A stretch of 64,000 bases of DNA from CAVSVP01 sp963731125 (GCA_963731125.1 CAVSVP010000006.1:124001-188000), one strand, 5' to 3'. Numbered from the stretch's first letter, positions 44,003-53,458 are shown. Numbers and translations are program-made. The notes: a model not told the origin generated them from the letters alone.

Positions 44003-45439
44003 CCAGCATTTCGGATAAAATTGAGTCTATCGTTTTCGCCGGAAGAGCCCCCCATGTCCAAGAAGCGCAAGTACCCGTCAACAGAGTTGTCTACAGACCA
44101 GCGTGAACTCGTTGCACGCCTCGTGGGCCCGCTGGAGGTGCGTGGGATCTCGCGCTCGGTCTTTCGTGAGGTTCTCGCCGACGCCGAGATCATGGTGCCC
44201 AAGTCGTCTTTGGACCGCTGGGTGCACGCCCACGCGGCGACGGGCAGGATCTTCACGGCGGAGAAGGCCAGCGGAGCGGCGCCGCTTCTGGACGACGAGC
44301 AGGGCGAGATGGCAGCCGGTTGGGTCCTGTCTCAGAACGACTCGAACCAGGTCGTCTCGCTCGCCTCGTTCTCGACGTTCTGCGCGTCAGCCTTTGGTGT
44401 GGAGCTTGCCCAGACGACGGCGCATGACTACCTGCATGCCCTTGGCTTCAGTTCGAAGGTTTCCCAGGTGAAGATCAGCGGCTTCACGGTGGACGTCGAC
44501 GCGCTCGCGAAGATGATGTTTGAGTGGAAGAGCGAGCGACAGCGTGCGGGAGACCTCAAGGGGCTCCTGGCAAGCGTCGACTTCACGTTCACGGGCCACC
44601 GCACCGATCGGCGCCTGACCTACGCGCCTGCTGGTGGCGCTCAGCCAAAATCGAGCACCGCGATCACTCGGTTCACGAACTGCCTCGTCACCGTTGTCTG
44701 GTCCGACGGTGTAACCCGTACCCCGCCTGTCCTCTTCACGTTCCATGGGAAATTCCGGCGCGATCGTGTCGGGCGCAAGGCGTGGGTCCAGGAGAGGGAC
44801 AAACTCGTGAACGCTCTCGCACGCTTCGGCATCCATGCGAAACGCGTCATCTCTATTGGCGCCGAGCAGAACGAGACCCGCCTCTATGCCAGCGAGAGTG
44901 CCGGGCTTCTGCGCCGGTTTTTTGCGCGCTACCAGATCCCGCGCAACGTTGTCGTCTTCAGCGATAATGGGAAGTCCTTCTTTCCGGGCGGCGTGAGTGT
45001 TCTCGAATCGCTCGGGTTCGCAAAGCACGTGTCGTACCCTGCACCCGTGCATCAGCATCTTTCGCCCAATGACAACCGCCTGCATGGCACGGCGAAGGCG
45101 AGGTGGCGTAACAGTGGAGTGGACTTCAAGGATGACGTGGAGTCGTCCCTGTGGCTCCTAAGCCATCTCGATGTTGAACTCGCGGCTCACGGAGCGACGT
45201 GGTTCAGGCGGAACCTCTTGGATCTCACCGCCAAGTCAGCGCGAGAGCTCATTCGGGGCAGCTCTGGGAACAGGGCACAGGTCGACTCCGATAGGCTCTA
45301 TGCTTACCATATCTTTGCGGGCCTGAATGCGATGGGAAGACCAGAAGAGACTAGCGCATAAGTTCCGGACAACTTGCATGGGCGAGTGTGCAGCGGGTAG
45401 TGAGAATAGAATTGGACTCAATTTTAGCCGAAACGCTGG
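44003..45439 (+). mobile_element. 1437-bp mariner/IS630-like insertion element
   Basis: The left end starting CCAGCATTTCGGATAAAATT (44003) and the right end, read inward from 45439 on the minus strand (CCAGCGTTTCGGCTAAAATT), are about 27-bp inverted repeats with three differences. ATT flanks both sides (44000-44002, 45440-45442), a possible 3-bp target duplication; a TA duplication with one later change is another reading. A single transposase gene fills it. Its GC-rich codon use differs from the flanks, pointing to recent arrival. Confidence 0.85.
44054..45361 (+). CDS. mariner-like (DDD) transposase
   Basis: 435 residues, start MSKKRKYPS. I do not recognise a named family, but three acidic residues fit a Tc1/mariner/IS630 core: D176 (SVDFTFTG), D304 (VVFSDNGKSFF) and D340 (LSPNDNRLHG), with 35 residues between the last two. 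LSPNDNRLHG resembles the LAPSDYHLF block of mariner, which also ends the triad with aspartate, not glutamate as in IS630. The N-terminal 150 residues look like helix-turn-helix DNA-binding modules. The frame is intact, so it may be active. Confidence 0.75.
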   Translation: MSKKRKYPSTELSTDQRELVARLVGPLEVRGISRSVFREVLADAEIMVPKSSLDRWVHAHAATGRIFTAEKASGAAPLLDDEQGEMAAGWVLSQNDSNQVVSLASFSTFCASAFGVELAQTTAHDYLHALGFSSKVSQVKISGFTVDVDALAKMMFEWKSERQRAGDLKGLLASVDFTFTGHRTDRRLTYAPAGGAQPKSSTAITRFTNCLVTVVWSDGVTRTPPVLFTFHGKFRRDRVGRKAWVQERDKLVNALARFGIHAKRVISIGAEQNETRLYASESAGLLRRFFARYQIPRNVVVFSDNGKSFFPGGVSVLESLGFAKHVSYPAPVHQHLSPNDNRLHGTAKARWRNSGVDFKDDVESSLWLLSHLDVELAAHGATWFRRNLLDLTAKSARELIRGSSGNRAQVDSDRLYAYHIFAGLNAMGRPEETSA

Positions 45440-45483
45440 ATTTCACTTTTCTATCAGTCAATGCGAACTCTTACAACGCAGCC

Positions 45484-46842
45484 ATGATAGGCCGTAGCAT
45501 TACCAACATGCATATACGCTGGAGACTGCTCATAGCCAAGACCGTTGGAGCGATTTTGCTAGGCGTGGTGACACTCTCTTCCATTAGTCAGGATCTGGAG
45601 GGGTTAGGCGGCGCCGCACCAGCCACTTTAAAAGATCAATATACGCGTCCCAAGGCGATTCCTTTTCCATCTGAAAACCCTTATAGCGAAGTTAAGGCTA
45701 AACTCGGTCGGAAGTTGTTCTTCGATACTCGACTTTCCGGCAAAGACACCATTGCCTGCGCCAGTTGCCATATCCCAGCGCTGGCCTGGGAGGACGGACG
45801 GGAAAAGGCTGTTGGTGAGGATGGTCAAATTCTTAACCGGCATACGCCAACGCTCTGGAACCTGGCATGGGGAGAATTCTTTTTTTGGGACGGTCGCGCA
45901 GCCAGTCTGGAAGAGCAGGCTCTCCTGCCGATTCAAACTGCCCTTGAGATGAACCAATCCCTTGAGGCGCTCGTGGCATCGCTTCAGCGTCTGCCTGAAT
46001 ATCGCCGGGCGTTTGCCGCCGCCTTTCCGGAAAATCCAAGCATTAGCTCCGAGACCATCACTAAGGCCCTGGCTACGTTTGAACGCACTCTGGTCTCCCC
46101 CGAAACCCCTTTCGACCGCTGGATCGCAGGTGACGAAAAAGCAATCAGTAAAGCCGCCCAGCGTGGCTTCATGCTGTTCAATACCAAGGCCAACTGTGCG
46201 GCCTGCCATTCTGGGTGGGCCTTCACCGATCATGCCTTTCACGATATCGGCTTGTCCGGTAACGATGAGGGACGCGGTGCAGTGCTTGCGCTTCCTGAAG
46301 TCGCTCATGCTTTTAAGACACCCACGCTGCGGGACATCACCCGGCGAGCACCTTATATGCACGATGGTTCACTACCCACGCTGGAAGCAGTCATCGATCA
46401 TTATAACGGCGGTTTTCGCCAGCGCCCGACCCTCTCGTCTGACTTGCGAGCCATTGCTTTGAGCACCGAAGAAAAGACGGAGCTATTGGCTTTTCTGGAG
46501 ACGCTGACGACTTCGGATACAAAGAAAGAAAGCCTACATCTGCCCTCTAAAGTGATGCCCCAGATCCCGGACAACACAGCAGCAACACTGACTCAGTCCG
46601 TATCACAGCGGAATAAAGCTTTTCATCCCAACCATATTAAGCTTTCGGCAGGCGCGACTTTAAAGATACGCAACGACGATACCCGCACCCATAACTTACG
46701 TATTCACGATCCCGCTCTGGACTACAATAGTGGCGCCCAAGAACCCGGCGAGACCGCAGAAATCACTTTTCGCGAGCCGGGTACTTACTATATCTTTTGT
46801 GGAATCCATCCTAAGATGAAGCTTGTGGTTGAAGTTCCTTGA
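45484..46842 (+). CDS. MauG-like di-haem cytochrome c peroxidase fused to a cupredoxin domain
   Basis: 452 residues. An N-terminal membrane segment/signal (about 15-35) is followed by the peroxidase with haem motifs C92-ASC-H96 and C238-AAC-H242, plus RRAPYMHDGSLPTLEAVIDHYNGG. From about residue 365 a plastocyanin-like domain follows: NHIKLSAGATLKIRNDDTRTHNLRI and TYYIFCGIHPKMKLVVEV, with likely type 1 copper ligands H403, C439, H442 and M445. Exported. The domain join suggests direct electron flow between copper and haem centres. ATG 45508 is an alternative start. Confidence 0.9.
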   Translation: MIGRSITNMHIRWRLLIAKTVGAILLGVVTLSSISQDLEGLGGAAPATLKDQYTRPKAIPFPSENPYSEVKAKLGRKLFFDTRLSGKDTIACASCHIPALAWEDGREKAVGEDGQILNRHTPTLWNLAWGEFFFWDGRAASLEEQALLPIQTALEMNQSLEALVASLQRLPEYRRAFAAAFPENPSISSETITKALATFERTLVSPETPFDRWIAGDEKAISKAAQRGFMLFNTKANCAACHSGWAFTDHAFHDIGLSGNDEGRGAVLALPEVAHAFKTPTLRDITRRAPYMHDGSLPTLEAVIDHYNGGFRQRPTLSSDLRAIALSTEEKTELLAFLETLTTSDTKKESLHLPSKVMPQIPDNTAATLTQSVSQRNKAFHPNHIKLSAGATLKIRNDDTRTHNLRIHDPALDYNSGAQEPGETAEITFREPGTYYIFCGIHPKMKLVVEVP

Positions 46843-46955
46843 GCATTTTCCGCGGACCTTCCTTTTTGGGAGTCATGGTAGTAGACAATGCGCTGCAGCG
46901 TAGCCGCCTACGTAGCCCGCTGCGCTTTCCCTTTGAAACCACCAAAGCCAAGATA

Positions 46956-47651
46956 ATGAAAACAGCAGAAAGCAAACGTCCCGCAGTCCTGTTCTTTGAC
47001 GTGAATGAAACTCTCCTGGATCTGAAAGGCATGCAAGAAAGCGTAGCCAAAACGCTCGGCGGCCGCTCAGATCTGCTCCCCCTTTGGTTCACTACGATGC
47101 TGCAATATTCCTTGGTCGCTACTGTCAGTGACAGGTATGAAGGCTTCGGGGATATTGGTGTGGCGGCATTGCTGATGGTGGCGGGCAACCACGGCATTGA
47201 CCTGAATAAAGAGGAAGCCCGAACGGCCGTTGAACCCATGCTTTCGCTACCGCCCCATGCCGAGGTACCGGCCGCCCTAAAAAAGCTGCGTCAGGCGGGT
47301 TTTCGAATGGCAACCCTTACCAACTCGACCAATGAGGGAGTGCTCAATCAAATGAAAAATGCCGGGCTGACCGATCTGTTTGACGCGCGCCTGAGCGTTG
47401 AGGAGATTGGCATATACAAACCACATTCCCATGTCTATCGATGGGCTGCCCGTCGCATGGAAGTAAGGACCGATGACTGTATGCTGATTGCCGCACATGG
47501 ATGGGATGTGGCCGGCGCTATATGGGCCGGAATGCGTGCCGCTTTTGTCTCCAGACCAGGCCAACAACTTTATCCACTAGCCCCCGTACCCGAAATTGTA
47601 GAGCCTGACCTCGACAAAGTGGCCGAGCACCTGCTGGCAATGAGTAAATAG
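46956..47651 (+). CDS. haloacid dehalogenase-like hydrolase (type II family)
   Basis: 231 residues. HAD motifs: nucleophile D15 in FFDVNETLLD, motif II TLTNSTNEG, motif III lysine in EEIGIYKPH, and IAAHGWDVAGAIWAGMRAAFVSRPGQ, the last close to L-2-haloacid dehalogenases. The usual DVYGTL is DVNETL here. It may hydrolyse haloacids or a phosphate ester. ATG 46956 is chosen as the first plausible start outside the overlap with the peroxidase. Confidence 0.85.
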   Translation: MKTAESKRPAVLFFDVNETLLDLKGMQESVAKTLGGRSDLLPLWFTTMLQYSLVATVSDRYEGFGDIGVAALLMVAGNHGIDLNKEEARTAVEPMLSLPPHAEVPAALKKLRQAGFRMATLTNSTNEGVLNQMKNAGLTDLFDARLSVEEIGIYKPHSHVYRWAARRMEVRTDDCMLIAAHGWDVAGAIWAGMRAAFVSRPGQQLYPLAPVPEIVEPDLDKVAEHLLAMSK

Positions 47652-47826
47652 ACCTTTTGCATCAGTCAGACTCTAGCCGTCCAGGCCGGACGATTTCCCG
47701 CCGCCCAACCCTGCTGTCCGGCAGGGATTTGCTACCGTATACCTCCCTGTGCGCCGCTGGCGACACCGCACAGCCTGGTGCCTCAGCCCTCATTTTCAAG
47801 AGGCCTAAATGCCCATGGAGGCGACA

Positions 47827-48552
47827 ATGAAACAGACAACCTCGACAGCAGAAACCGCAACCCAAGAAACGCGCTTTAGTGCAGCAGATATCGGAGCCAT
47901 CGCTCACCTCTACCGGGGTGAAATGTATCGCAGTAAGATCTGGCGTTCGCGCCTCGACACTACCACCAACTGGGCGGTGGTTACCGCAGGCATCGCCCTG
48001 TCGGTTACTTTTAGTAACGTCAACGCACCGCCACTGCCCATCGTCCTGGTCTCCTTCCTGATCGGCGTATTTCTGCTGTTTGAAGCACGTCGCTATCGCT
48101 TCTTCGATATTTGGCGCACGCGCGTGCGGGTTATGGAGACCAGTTTTTACGGTCCTATTCTGCACGGCGAAGGCGTCAAAACGGACAATCGCTGGAATGA
48201 AATTCTGGCCGAAGACTACAGCGGCCTATACTTCCACATTAGCTTTTGGGAGGCTATCGGCCGTCGATTGCGGCGTAACTACAGCTGGATCTTTGCCATT
48301 CAACTCATCAGTTATCTCGGCAAAATTGCTATTCATCCAACGCCGCTTGCGTCACTGGAGCAGCTTTGGGCACGCGCAGCGATTGGTGCGGTGCCCGGAC
48401 AACTGGTTCTGCTGATTGGCGCGCTCTTTTACCTCGGACTGCTCGCGCTGGGGGTTATTACCCTTCGTGAACAGCGCGCCGTAGGCCGGGTGCGTCATGT
48501 GCGCAGCGGTGAGGACCCCATGCGGAAGCTTGCTTCTACCGAGCTTTACTGA
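47827..48552 (+). CDS. DUF2270 membrane protein
   Basis: 241 residues. Cytoplasmic N terminus with HLYRGEMYRSKIWRSRLDTTTNWAVV, the DUF2270 signature, then two membrane helices (about 55-95) and two more near the C terminus. ATG 47827 follows GGAGG at the correct distance. Function of the family is unknown. Confidence 0.85.
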   Translation: MKQTTSTAETATQETRFSAADIGAIAHLYRGEMYRSKIWRSRLDTTTNWAVVTAGIALSVTFSNVNAPPLPIVLVSFLIGVFLLFEARRYRFFDIWRTRVRVMETSFYGPILHGEGVKTDNRWNEILAEDYSGLYFHISFWEAIGRRLRRNYSWIFAIQLISYLGKIAIHPTPLASLEQLWARAAIGAVPGQLVLLIGALFYLGLLALGVITLREQRAVGRVRHVRSGEDPMRKLASTELY

Positions 48553-48576
48553 GCTAATCACACTGTGCGCCATAAA

Positions 48577-49085
48577 CTATGATGGTATCTCCGCCGTCAC
48601 GGGTACACTCTGGCGAAGCGTCTGAAGCACAACACAAAATCGCTCGGTCAGTTCCAGAAGTTTCTGCAATCTTCCTGTGCAGCATCCGTGTCAAGTTCAA
48701 AGTGCAGGCGCACTTCACGAAAACCAACCGGCGCGTCTTTCGCAACACCCAGCGTACCTCGAAAATCGAGATCTCCTTCGGCAATCACCTGTGCCCCGCG
48801 AAGTGCAATCCCAAGCGCGGTCGCGACTGCCCGTAGCGTCACACCGGCGCATGCAACTAGCGCTTCCAGAAGCATGTCTCCAGAACACGCTTGCAATCCA
48901 TCACCACCGGTCGCCGGATGCAAGCCTGCTTCGACGAGGGCCTTGCCGGTTTCGACCCTGCAGGCAATGCCTTCGGAGAGATGGCCTTGCGCCCGGAGGG
49001 TAATCAAAGCCGCTTCCGGGTCTTGTTTGTATTTTTCTTTCAGAGGCGCCTGGAGCGCTCTGAGTTGATTGAGGTTCATGGTCAT
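48577..49085 (-). pseudogene. OsmC-family protein with a frameshift near the 3' end
   Basis: Residues 1-137 form an OsmC/YhfA-like protein with the two redox cysteines C67 and C79 (ACSGDMLLEALVACAG). The frame then breaks after DTDAAQE (about 48670) and stops eight codons later. In another frame the expected C terminus continues as LQKLLELTERFCVVLQTLRQ and ends at 48577. One missing base explains this. It is either a recent pseudogene, a sequencing error, or, less likely, a programmed shift. OsmC proteins reduce organic hydroperoxides. Confidence 0.85.
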
Positions 49086-49236
49086 CTTCCTCCGCTATGT
49101 GCAGGCCAGATTTAAATAAAAGAACGTAATAAGAAATCATAGACAGCTTAACACGTAGTGAATCACTATTTTGGTCGACCTGCCGGCTATAGAAGAACCC
49201 CTCGACAAGTTAATCTTTGCCTAAGGAAATATTGAC

Positions 49237-50124
49237 ATGAACAAGTCCATTTCCCTGGTGCTTGGCAGCGGCGGCGCCCGTGGTTATGCCCACATCGGTG
49301 TTATCGAAGCTTTGGAAACTGCAGGCTTTACCATTCGTGCTATCGCAGGTTCATCCATGGGTGCTCTCATCGGCGGCTTGTACGCCAACCAAACCTTAAA
49401 TAAATACAAAGAATGGGTGCTCACCCTGGACTTCCTGGATTTGCTGCGGCTGGTGGATTTCACTTTCAGCGAGGCAGGAATTATTAAAGGCGATCGGGTA
49501 TTTGATCAAATGGCTTATCTGCTGGGCGATGTGACCATCGAAGAACTGCCTATCCTGTATACGGCAGTAGCCACCGACTTAGTCAAGCGCCGGGAAGTCT
49601 GGTTCCAACGCGGCAGCCTAAAGCAGGCCATTCGCGCTTCCATTGCCATTCCCATGGTATTTACTCCCGTACGTCAAGGCAAACGGATTTTGGTAGACGG
49701 AGGTATTCTTAATCCCTTGCCGCTGGCGCCCACGGTTTCACATCATACGGACCTGGTTGTAGCAGTAAACCTGAACGCTTCCCAGGGCCAAAGCTATTCC
49801 ATAGCGCTGCCCCAAGAAGAGAAGGACAAACAGGATCAGTTTCAAAATAATCTTCGGCGCTTTCTAGGCAACCTGAGCTGGAACTTCCGGCGCAAGGAAC
49901 GCCCATCCGGCATCAGCATGTTTGAGATCATGCACCGCACGTTTGAAACCATGCAGCAGTCGCTCTCCAATTATAAGATTGTCGGTTATCCGCCGGATGT
50001 CATCATTCAAATTCCCGCCGACGCCTGCAACTTTTACGATTTTCACAAAGCTTACACTATGATTGAATTAGGCAGGGCAGCGACAAACAAGGTGCTGGAA
50101 AACATGAAGATTTCCGATAGTTGA
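49237..50124 (+). CDS. patatin-like phospholipase (RssA/YlbK type)
   Basis: 295 residues. Oxyanion loop GSGGARGYAHIG at 10-21, nucleophile S40 in GSSMG and the dyad aspartate in ILVDGGILNPLP. No signal peptide, so cytoplasmic or membrane-associated. Bacterial patatins hydrolyse acyl chains from phospholipids. AAGGAAAT precedes the ATG. Monocistronic. Confidence 0.92.
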   Translation: MNKSISLVLGSGGARGYAHIGVIEALETAGFTIRAIAGSSMGALIGGLYANQTLNKYKEWVLTLDFLDLLRLVDFTFSEAGIIKGDRVFDQMAYLLGDVTIEELPILYTAVATDLVKRREVWFQRGSLKQAIRASIAIPMVFTPVRQGKRILVDGGILNPLPLAPTVSHHTDLVVAVNLNASQGQSYSIALPQEEKDKQDQFQNNLRRFLGNLSWNFRRKERPSGISMFEIMHRTFETMQQSLSNYKIVGYPPDVIIQIPADACNFYDFHKAYTMIELGRAATNKVLENMKISDS

Positions 50125-50160
50125 TGGCGTCCCTCCAATGTGCAAAGAGCGACCTAAATT

Positions 50161-50335
50161 AACCTGAGTTCGATATATAAGCGTTTGATAGGTTAGGAAT
50201 AAACTTCAAGTGTTAGGTGCTTATGAAGGAAATGTCGGCGGTATGGATACCGCCGTCAAGCTTACCGGGATGTATTTACCGCGTTTTCCGGAATAGGCAC
50301 CTGATACTTTAAGTATTTTATGTCGAACTGAGGTT
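50161..50335. repeat. 175-bp MITE with AAATT target duplication
   Basis: The ends AACCTGAGTTCGATATATAA (50161) and, inverted, AACCTCAGTTCGACATAAAA (from 50335) match at most positions; inner arms AAGTGTTAGGTGC and its inverted partner also pair, and the centre holds a perfect CGGCGGTAT/ATACCGCCG hairpin at 50236-50255. AAATT flanks it on both sides (50156-50160 and 50336-50340). Non-coding. It fills most of the gap between the patatin and the NhaC genes. Confidence 0.75.
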
Positions 50336-50429
50336 AAATTAATCAGACCTGCTACTGAACCAGACTTTCGCCTTTCCTAGCTTGTTGACCATCATGATCC
50401 ATTAGGTTGCACCCCGCCCCCGCTAAGGA

Positions 50430-51917
50430 TTATTGTGGAGGTTCTCGCAATTCCTCACCATGGGGACCTTCATAACGGCGACCGAAACCGGTGATTGCAG
50501 CAAAAAGCATGACCAGGACCAGGAACCATCCATGGAAGACATAGGGAACCGCCTGAGTCGAGTCAATAGGCTGCAGGAATGCGAGATCCTCGGCCAGTGC
50601 ATTAATGGTGGCCACGCCTAGCAGTACGCCGCCGCTCCAAGGGAAAATGTAGCCCAGGGCTGAGGTAAGCGCATCCAGAAAATTGGCGCGCCGATAGGGA
50701 TGCAGGTTAGATTCCTTGCCGACCTCCCGGACGAAGGGAGCAGCTGCGATTTCCGCAGCCGTGTTGATGGTAATAAAGACATTCAACAGGCTCACCATGC
50801 CCCAGATGATCAGTTCGGTACGCCGTACGATGCCCTTGATAAAATGCCGCAGCTTTTCATGCAAAGCAGCCATGGTCCCGCCCACCTGAACCAGATAGCC
50901 GGCCGCAACGATAAGCAGAATCAGCACGGCCATAGGCACATAACCAATCACGCCGTCGTAGATGGCTCCTTGAACGGTTCCCGCTTCGCTGTTGAACCAT
51001 AAGATATCGCGCATTGAGCCGAGTCCAAAAATGGGAATAAGAACGATGGCCAACAAAATTCCCCACGTCAATGAGGTAACCAAATGTCTCCCGCTCAAGG
51101 CTAAATAGATAACCAATGCAAAGGGAATCAGCAAAATTAATCCGTTGGGCTTGATCGCTTCGCTAAAAGCGGCGGATGGGCCTCCTGCGGCAAGCCCAGG
51201 CTCCCCTCCCCCAACCAGCAGGAAGAGAATCAAGGCAGGAATAGCGGCGCTAATGGCATACTTAAAGCGCGACCGGACAACTCCCGGAACATCGGCTCCC
51301 TGCGTAACGGCAGAAACAATAGTCGTGTCGGACACTGGAGCTAGATTGTCCCCGAACGCCGCTCCGCTCAGAATGGCGGCAAAGAGGACAATCGGATCCG
51401 CCCCAAGCAGCACACCCGCCGGATACATAAGGGTACAAAAAGCCACGGTTGTGCCATAGCCGGTTCCCACGGCAGTTGCAAAAACTGCACTCAGCAGAAA
51501 TGTCATGCCTGTGAAAAAACTGCCAGTGAGTTCTGTGGCCATTCCTATCCACACCAAGCCATCGACTAAGCCACCCGTCCTTAAGACGGCAGCAAACATC
51601 CCAGCCCAAAACCACGCAACGATGGCAACAACGCCGACAGGTTGCGCCATGCCGTCAAAAATGGCTTGGGCATAATCATGCCAAGAACTTTTCGAGAGAA
51701 ACATACCGATGGCCAAGCCGATGACCGCACCAATGATCAATCCCTGCTCTGTCGAAACGTCGAAAAACAGCTTACTGGTAATGATTGCCCATATAATGAA
51801 GAAAAGCATCGGCACTGTCGGTCCGAAGTATCCTAAATGAAACTCTAATCTGTCGACTTTTTTGGCTCCGGTCTCATCCTTGACGGTTGTATCGAGTGTC
51901 GATTTATTATTGATCAT
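50430..51917 (-). CDS. NhaC-family Na+/H+ antiporter
   Basis: 495 residues with about twelve membrane helices. The NhaC/ArsB-type core is recognisable: GTGYGTTVAFCTLMYPAGV and ILSGAAFGDNLAPVSDTTIVSA, where the D-N-L-x-P-x-S-D-T-T block is the family signature. GGAGGAG precedes the ATG. It may also carry other antiport substrates such as malate or lactate in this family. Single gene. Confidence 0.9.
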   Translation of the reverse strand: MINNKSTLDTTVKDETGAKKVDRLEFHLGYFGPTVPMLFFIIWAIITSKLFFDVSTEQGLIIGAVIGLAIGMFLSKSSWHDYAQAIFDGMAQPVGVVAIVAWFWAGMFAAVLRTGGLVDGLVWIGMATELTGSFFTGMTFLLSAVFATAVGTGYGTTVAFCTLMYPAGVLLGADPIVLFAAILSGAAFGDNLAPVSDTTIVSAVTQGADVPGVVRSRFKYAISAAIPALILFLLVGGGEPGLAAGGPSAAFSEAIKPNGLILLIPFALVIYLALSGRHLVTSLTWGILLAIVLIPIFGLGSMRDILWFNSEAGTVQGAIYDGVIGYVPMAVLILLIVAAGYLVQVGGTMAALHEKLRHFIKGIVRRTELIIWGMVSLLNVFITINTAAEIAAAPFVREVGKESNLHPYRRANFLDALTSALGYIFPWSGGVLLGVATINALAEDLAFLQPIDSTQAVPYVFHGWFLVLVMLFAAITGFGRRYEGPHGEELREPPQ

Positions 51918-52153
51918 GGATAACTCCTCCTGTGGTGATTCGCTTTATGAAATTATTTTCACTGCATTTGCTTAGGCAGGCTCGCTCCTAAAATAAGAAT
52001 CAATTGGAATCATTTAAGTTATAGTCAAAAGCGTTTTTAAATTCGAACACTTGAGTTAATTAAACTTACCTTACCCATTCCGGCTTGGAGATGCCCTACC
52101 CGGCTTAGCAACGGCTGAGAAGGGACTACATGCTTTAAAAAACAAGCACTTTT

Positions 52154-53458
52154 ATGATTCTGGAAAAAGAACCAACCCGTAAACCCGAATCCTATCTTAA
52201 CCGTTCCCGGATCGTTGCCTGGGCGTTCTACGATTGGGCGAACTCTGCCTTTGCCACCACCGTAATGGCTGGCTTTTTTCCTGTTTTTTTTAAACAGTAC
52301 TGGAGTGAAGGCCTGGCCGCTACGGAAAGCAGTTTCTGGCTAGGGACGGCCAACTCCTTAGCCAGCCTGATGATTATGGTGCTGGCACCGATTTTAGGCG
52401 CCATCGCTGATCAAAACAGCACCAAGAAACGCTTCCTCATTCTTTTCGCTGTTATGGGCATTGTGACGACCGGTAGCTTATATTTCATTGTCAAAGGCGC
52501 CTGGGCATGGGCGCTGGTGCTTTATGGACTGGCCTTGCTAGGCTTTTCTGGGGGCAACAGCTTTTATGATGCTCTTATCGTAATGGTGGCCGGCGCGCGC
52601 CGTTTGGACTTTGTCTCTGCCCTAGGGTTTGCCATGGGCTATTTGGGCGGCGGCTTACTGTTTGCCGTTAATGTCCTCATGGTGCTGTACCCCACCAGTT
52701 TCGGACTTCCTGATGCCACATCGGCCGTCCGTGTAGCGTTTGTCACCGTGGCGTTGTGGTGGGCAGTTTTTTCCTTGCCACTGCTGCTGCTAGTGCCGGA
52801 ACCCCTTATCCGTCCGCGACTCGGTGGATGGCAAGCGGTAAGCGCCGGATTTCGACAGCTGCGAAAGACTTTCCAAGAAATCCGCCGACTCCGGATGGTG
52901 GGCACATTTTTATTAGCTTATTGGCTTTATATTGACGGCGTCGACACCATCGTTCGTATGGCTGTCGATTATGGTCTAACGCTAGGCTTCGATGCTAACA
53001 GCCTGATGGTGGCGCTACTGGTTACGCAGTTTGTAGGATTTCCCGCAGCCCTGGCTTTCGGCAAGCTAGGAGAGTGGTTAGGAACACGCTTTGGCATTTT
53101 TATTGCTATCGGCGTTTACGTACTAATTACCGTATGGGCGTATTTTATACGACACCCCTGGGAATTTTATGTCCTAGCAGGTGTCATTGGTCTTGTGCAA
53201 GGCGGCATTCAAGCGTTAAGCCGATCGTTTTACGCGCGGCTTATCCCGAAGGAAAAAGCCGGAGAATTTTTTGGCTTTTATAATATGCTGGGCAAATTTG
53301 CTGCCGTCATTGGGCCAGTGCTTATGGGCTGGGTAGGTTTGTTAACAGGGAGCACACGGTTATCGATTTTAGCGCTGTTGGTGCTCTTTCTAGGAGGAGC
53401 GCTACTACTAATCCGCGTCGATGAAACCAAGGGGCGTCAAATGGCCACGACCTTGTAA
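52154..53458 (+). CDS. MFS transporter of the UMF1/Atg22 type
   Basis: 434 residues, about twelve membrane helices. AWAFYDWANSAFATTVMAGFFPVFFKQYW is the diagnostic start of the UMF1 family; GLALLGFSGGNSFYDALI and GGIQALSRSFYARLIPKEKAGEFFGFYNMLGKFAAVIGP also fit. Substrate unknown; yeast Atg22 exports amino acids from the vacuole. Confidence 0.92.
   Translation: MILEKEPTRKPESYLNRSRIVAWAFYDWANSAFATTVMAGFFPVFFKQYWSEGLAATESSFWLGTANSLASLMIMVLAPILGAIADQNSTKKRFLILFAVMGIVTTGSLYFIVKGAWAWALVLYGLALLGFSGGNSFYDALIVMVAGARRLDFVSALGFAMGYLGGGLLFAVNVLMVLYPTSFGLPDATSAVRVAFVTVALWWAVFSLPLLLLVPEPLIRPRLGGWQAVSAGFRQLRKTFQEIRRLRMVGTFLLAYWLYIDGVDTIVRMAVDYGLTLGFDANSLMVALLVTQFVGFPAALAFGKLGEWLGTRFGIFIAIGVYVLITVWAYFIRHPWEFYVLAGVIGLVQGGIQALSRSFYARLIPKEKAGEFFGFYNMLGKFAAVIGPVLMGWVGLLTGSTRLSILALLVLFLGGALLLIRVDETKGRQMATTL

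Noticed and set aside
44387..45085. 232-codon minus-strand frame inside the mariner-like element
   Set aside because: The plus-strand frame covers the element from end to end, has the acidic triad and a start; the minus frame has no recognisable features.
45628..46362. 244-codon minus-strand frame opposite the di-haem peroxidase
   Set aside because: Shadow of a gene with two haem motifs.
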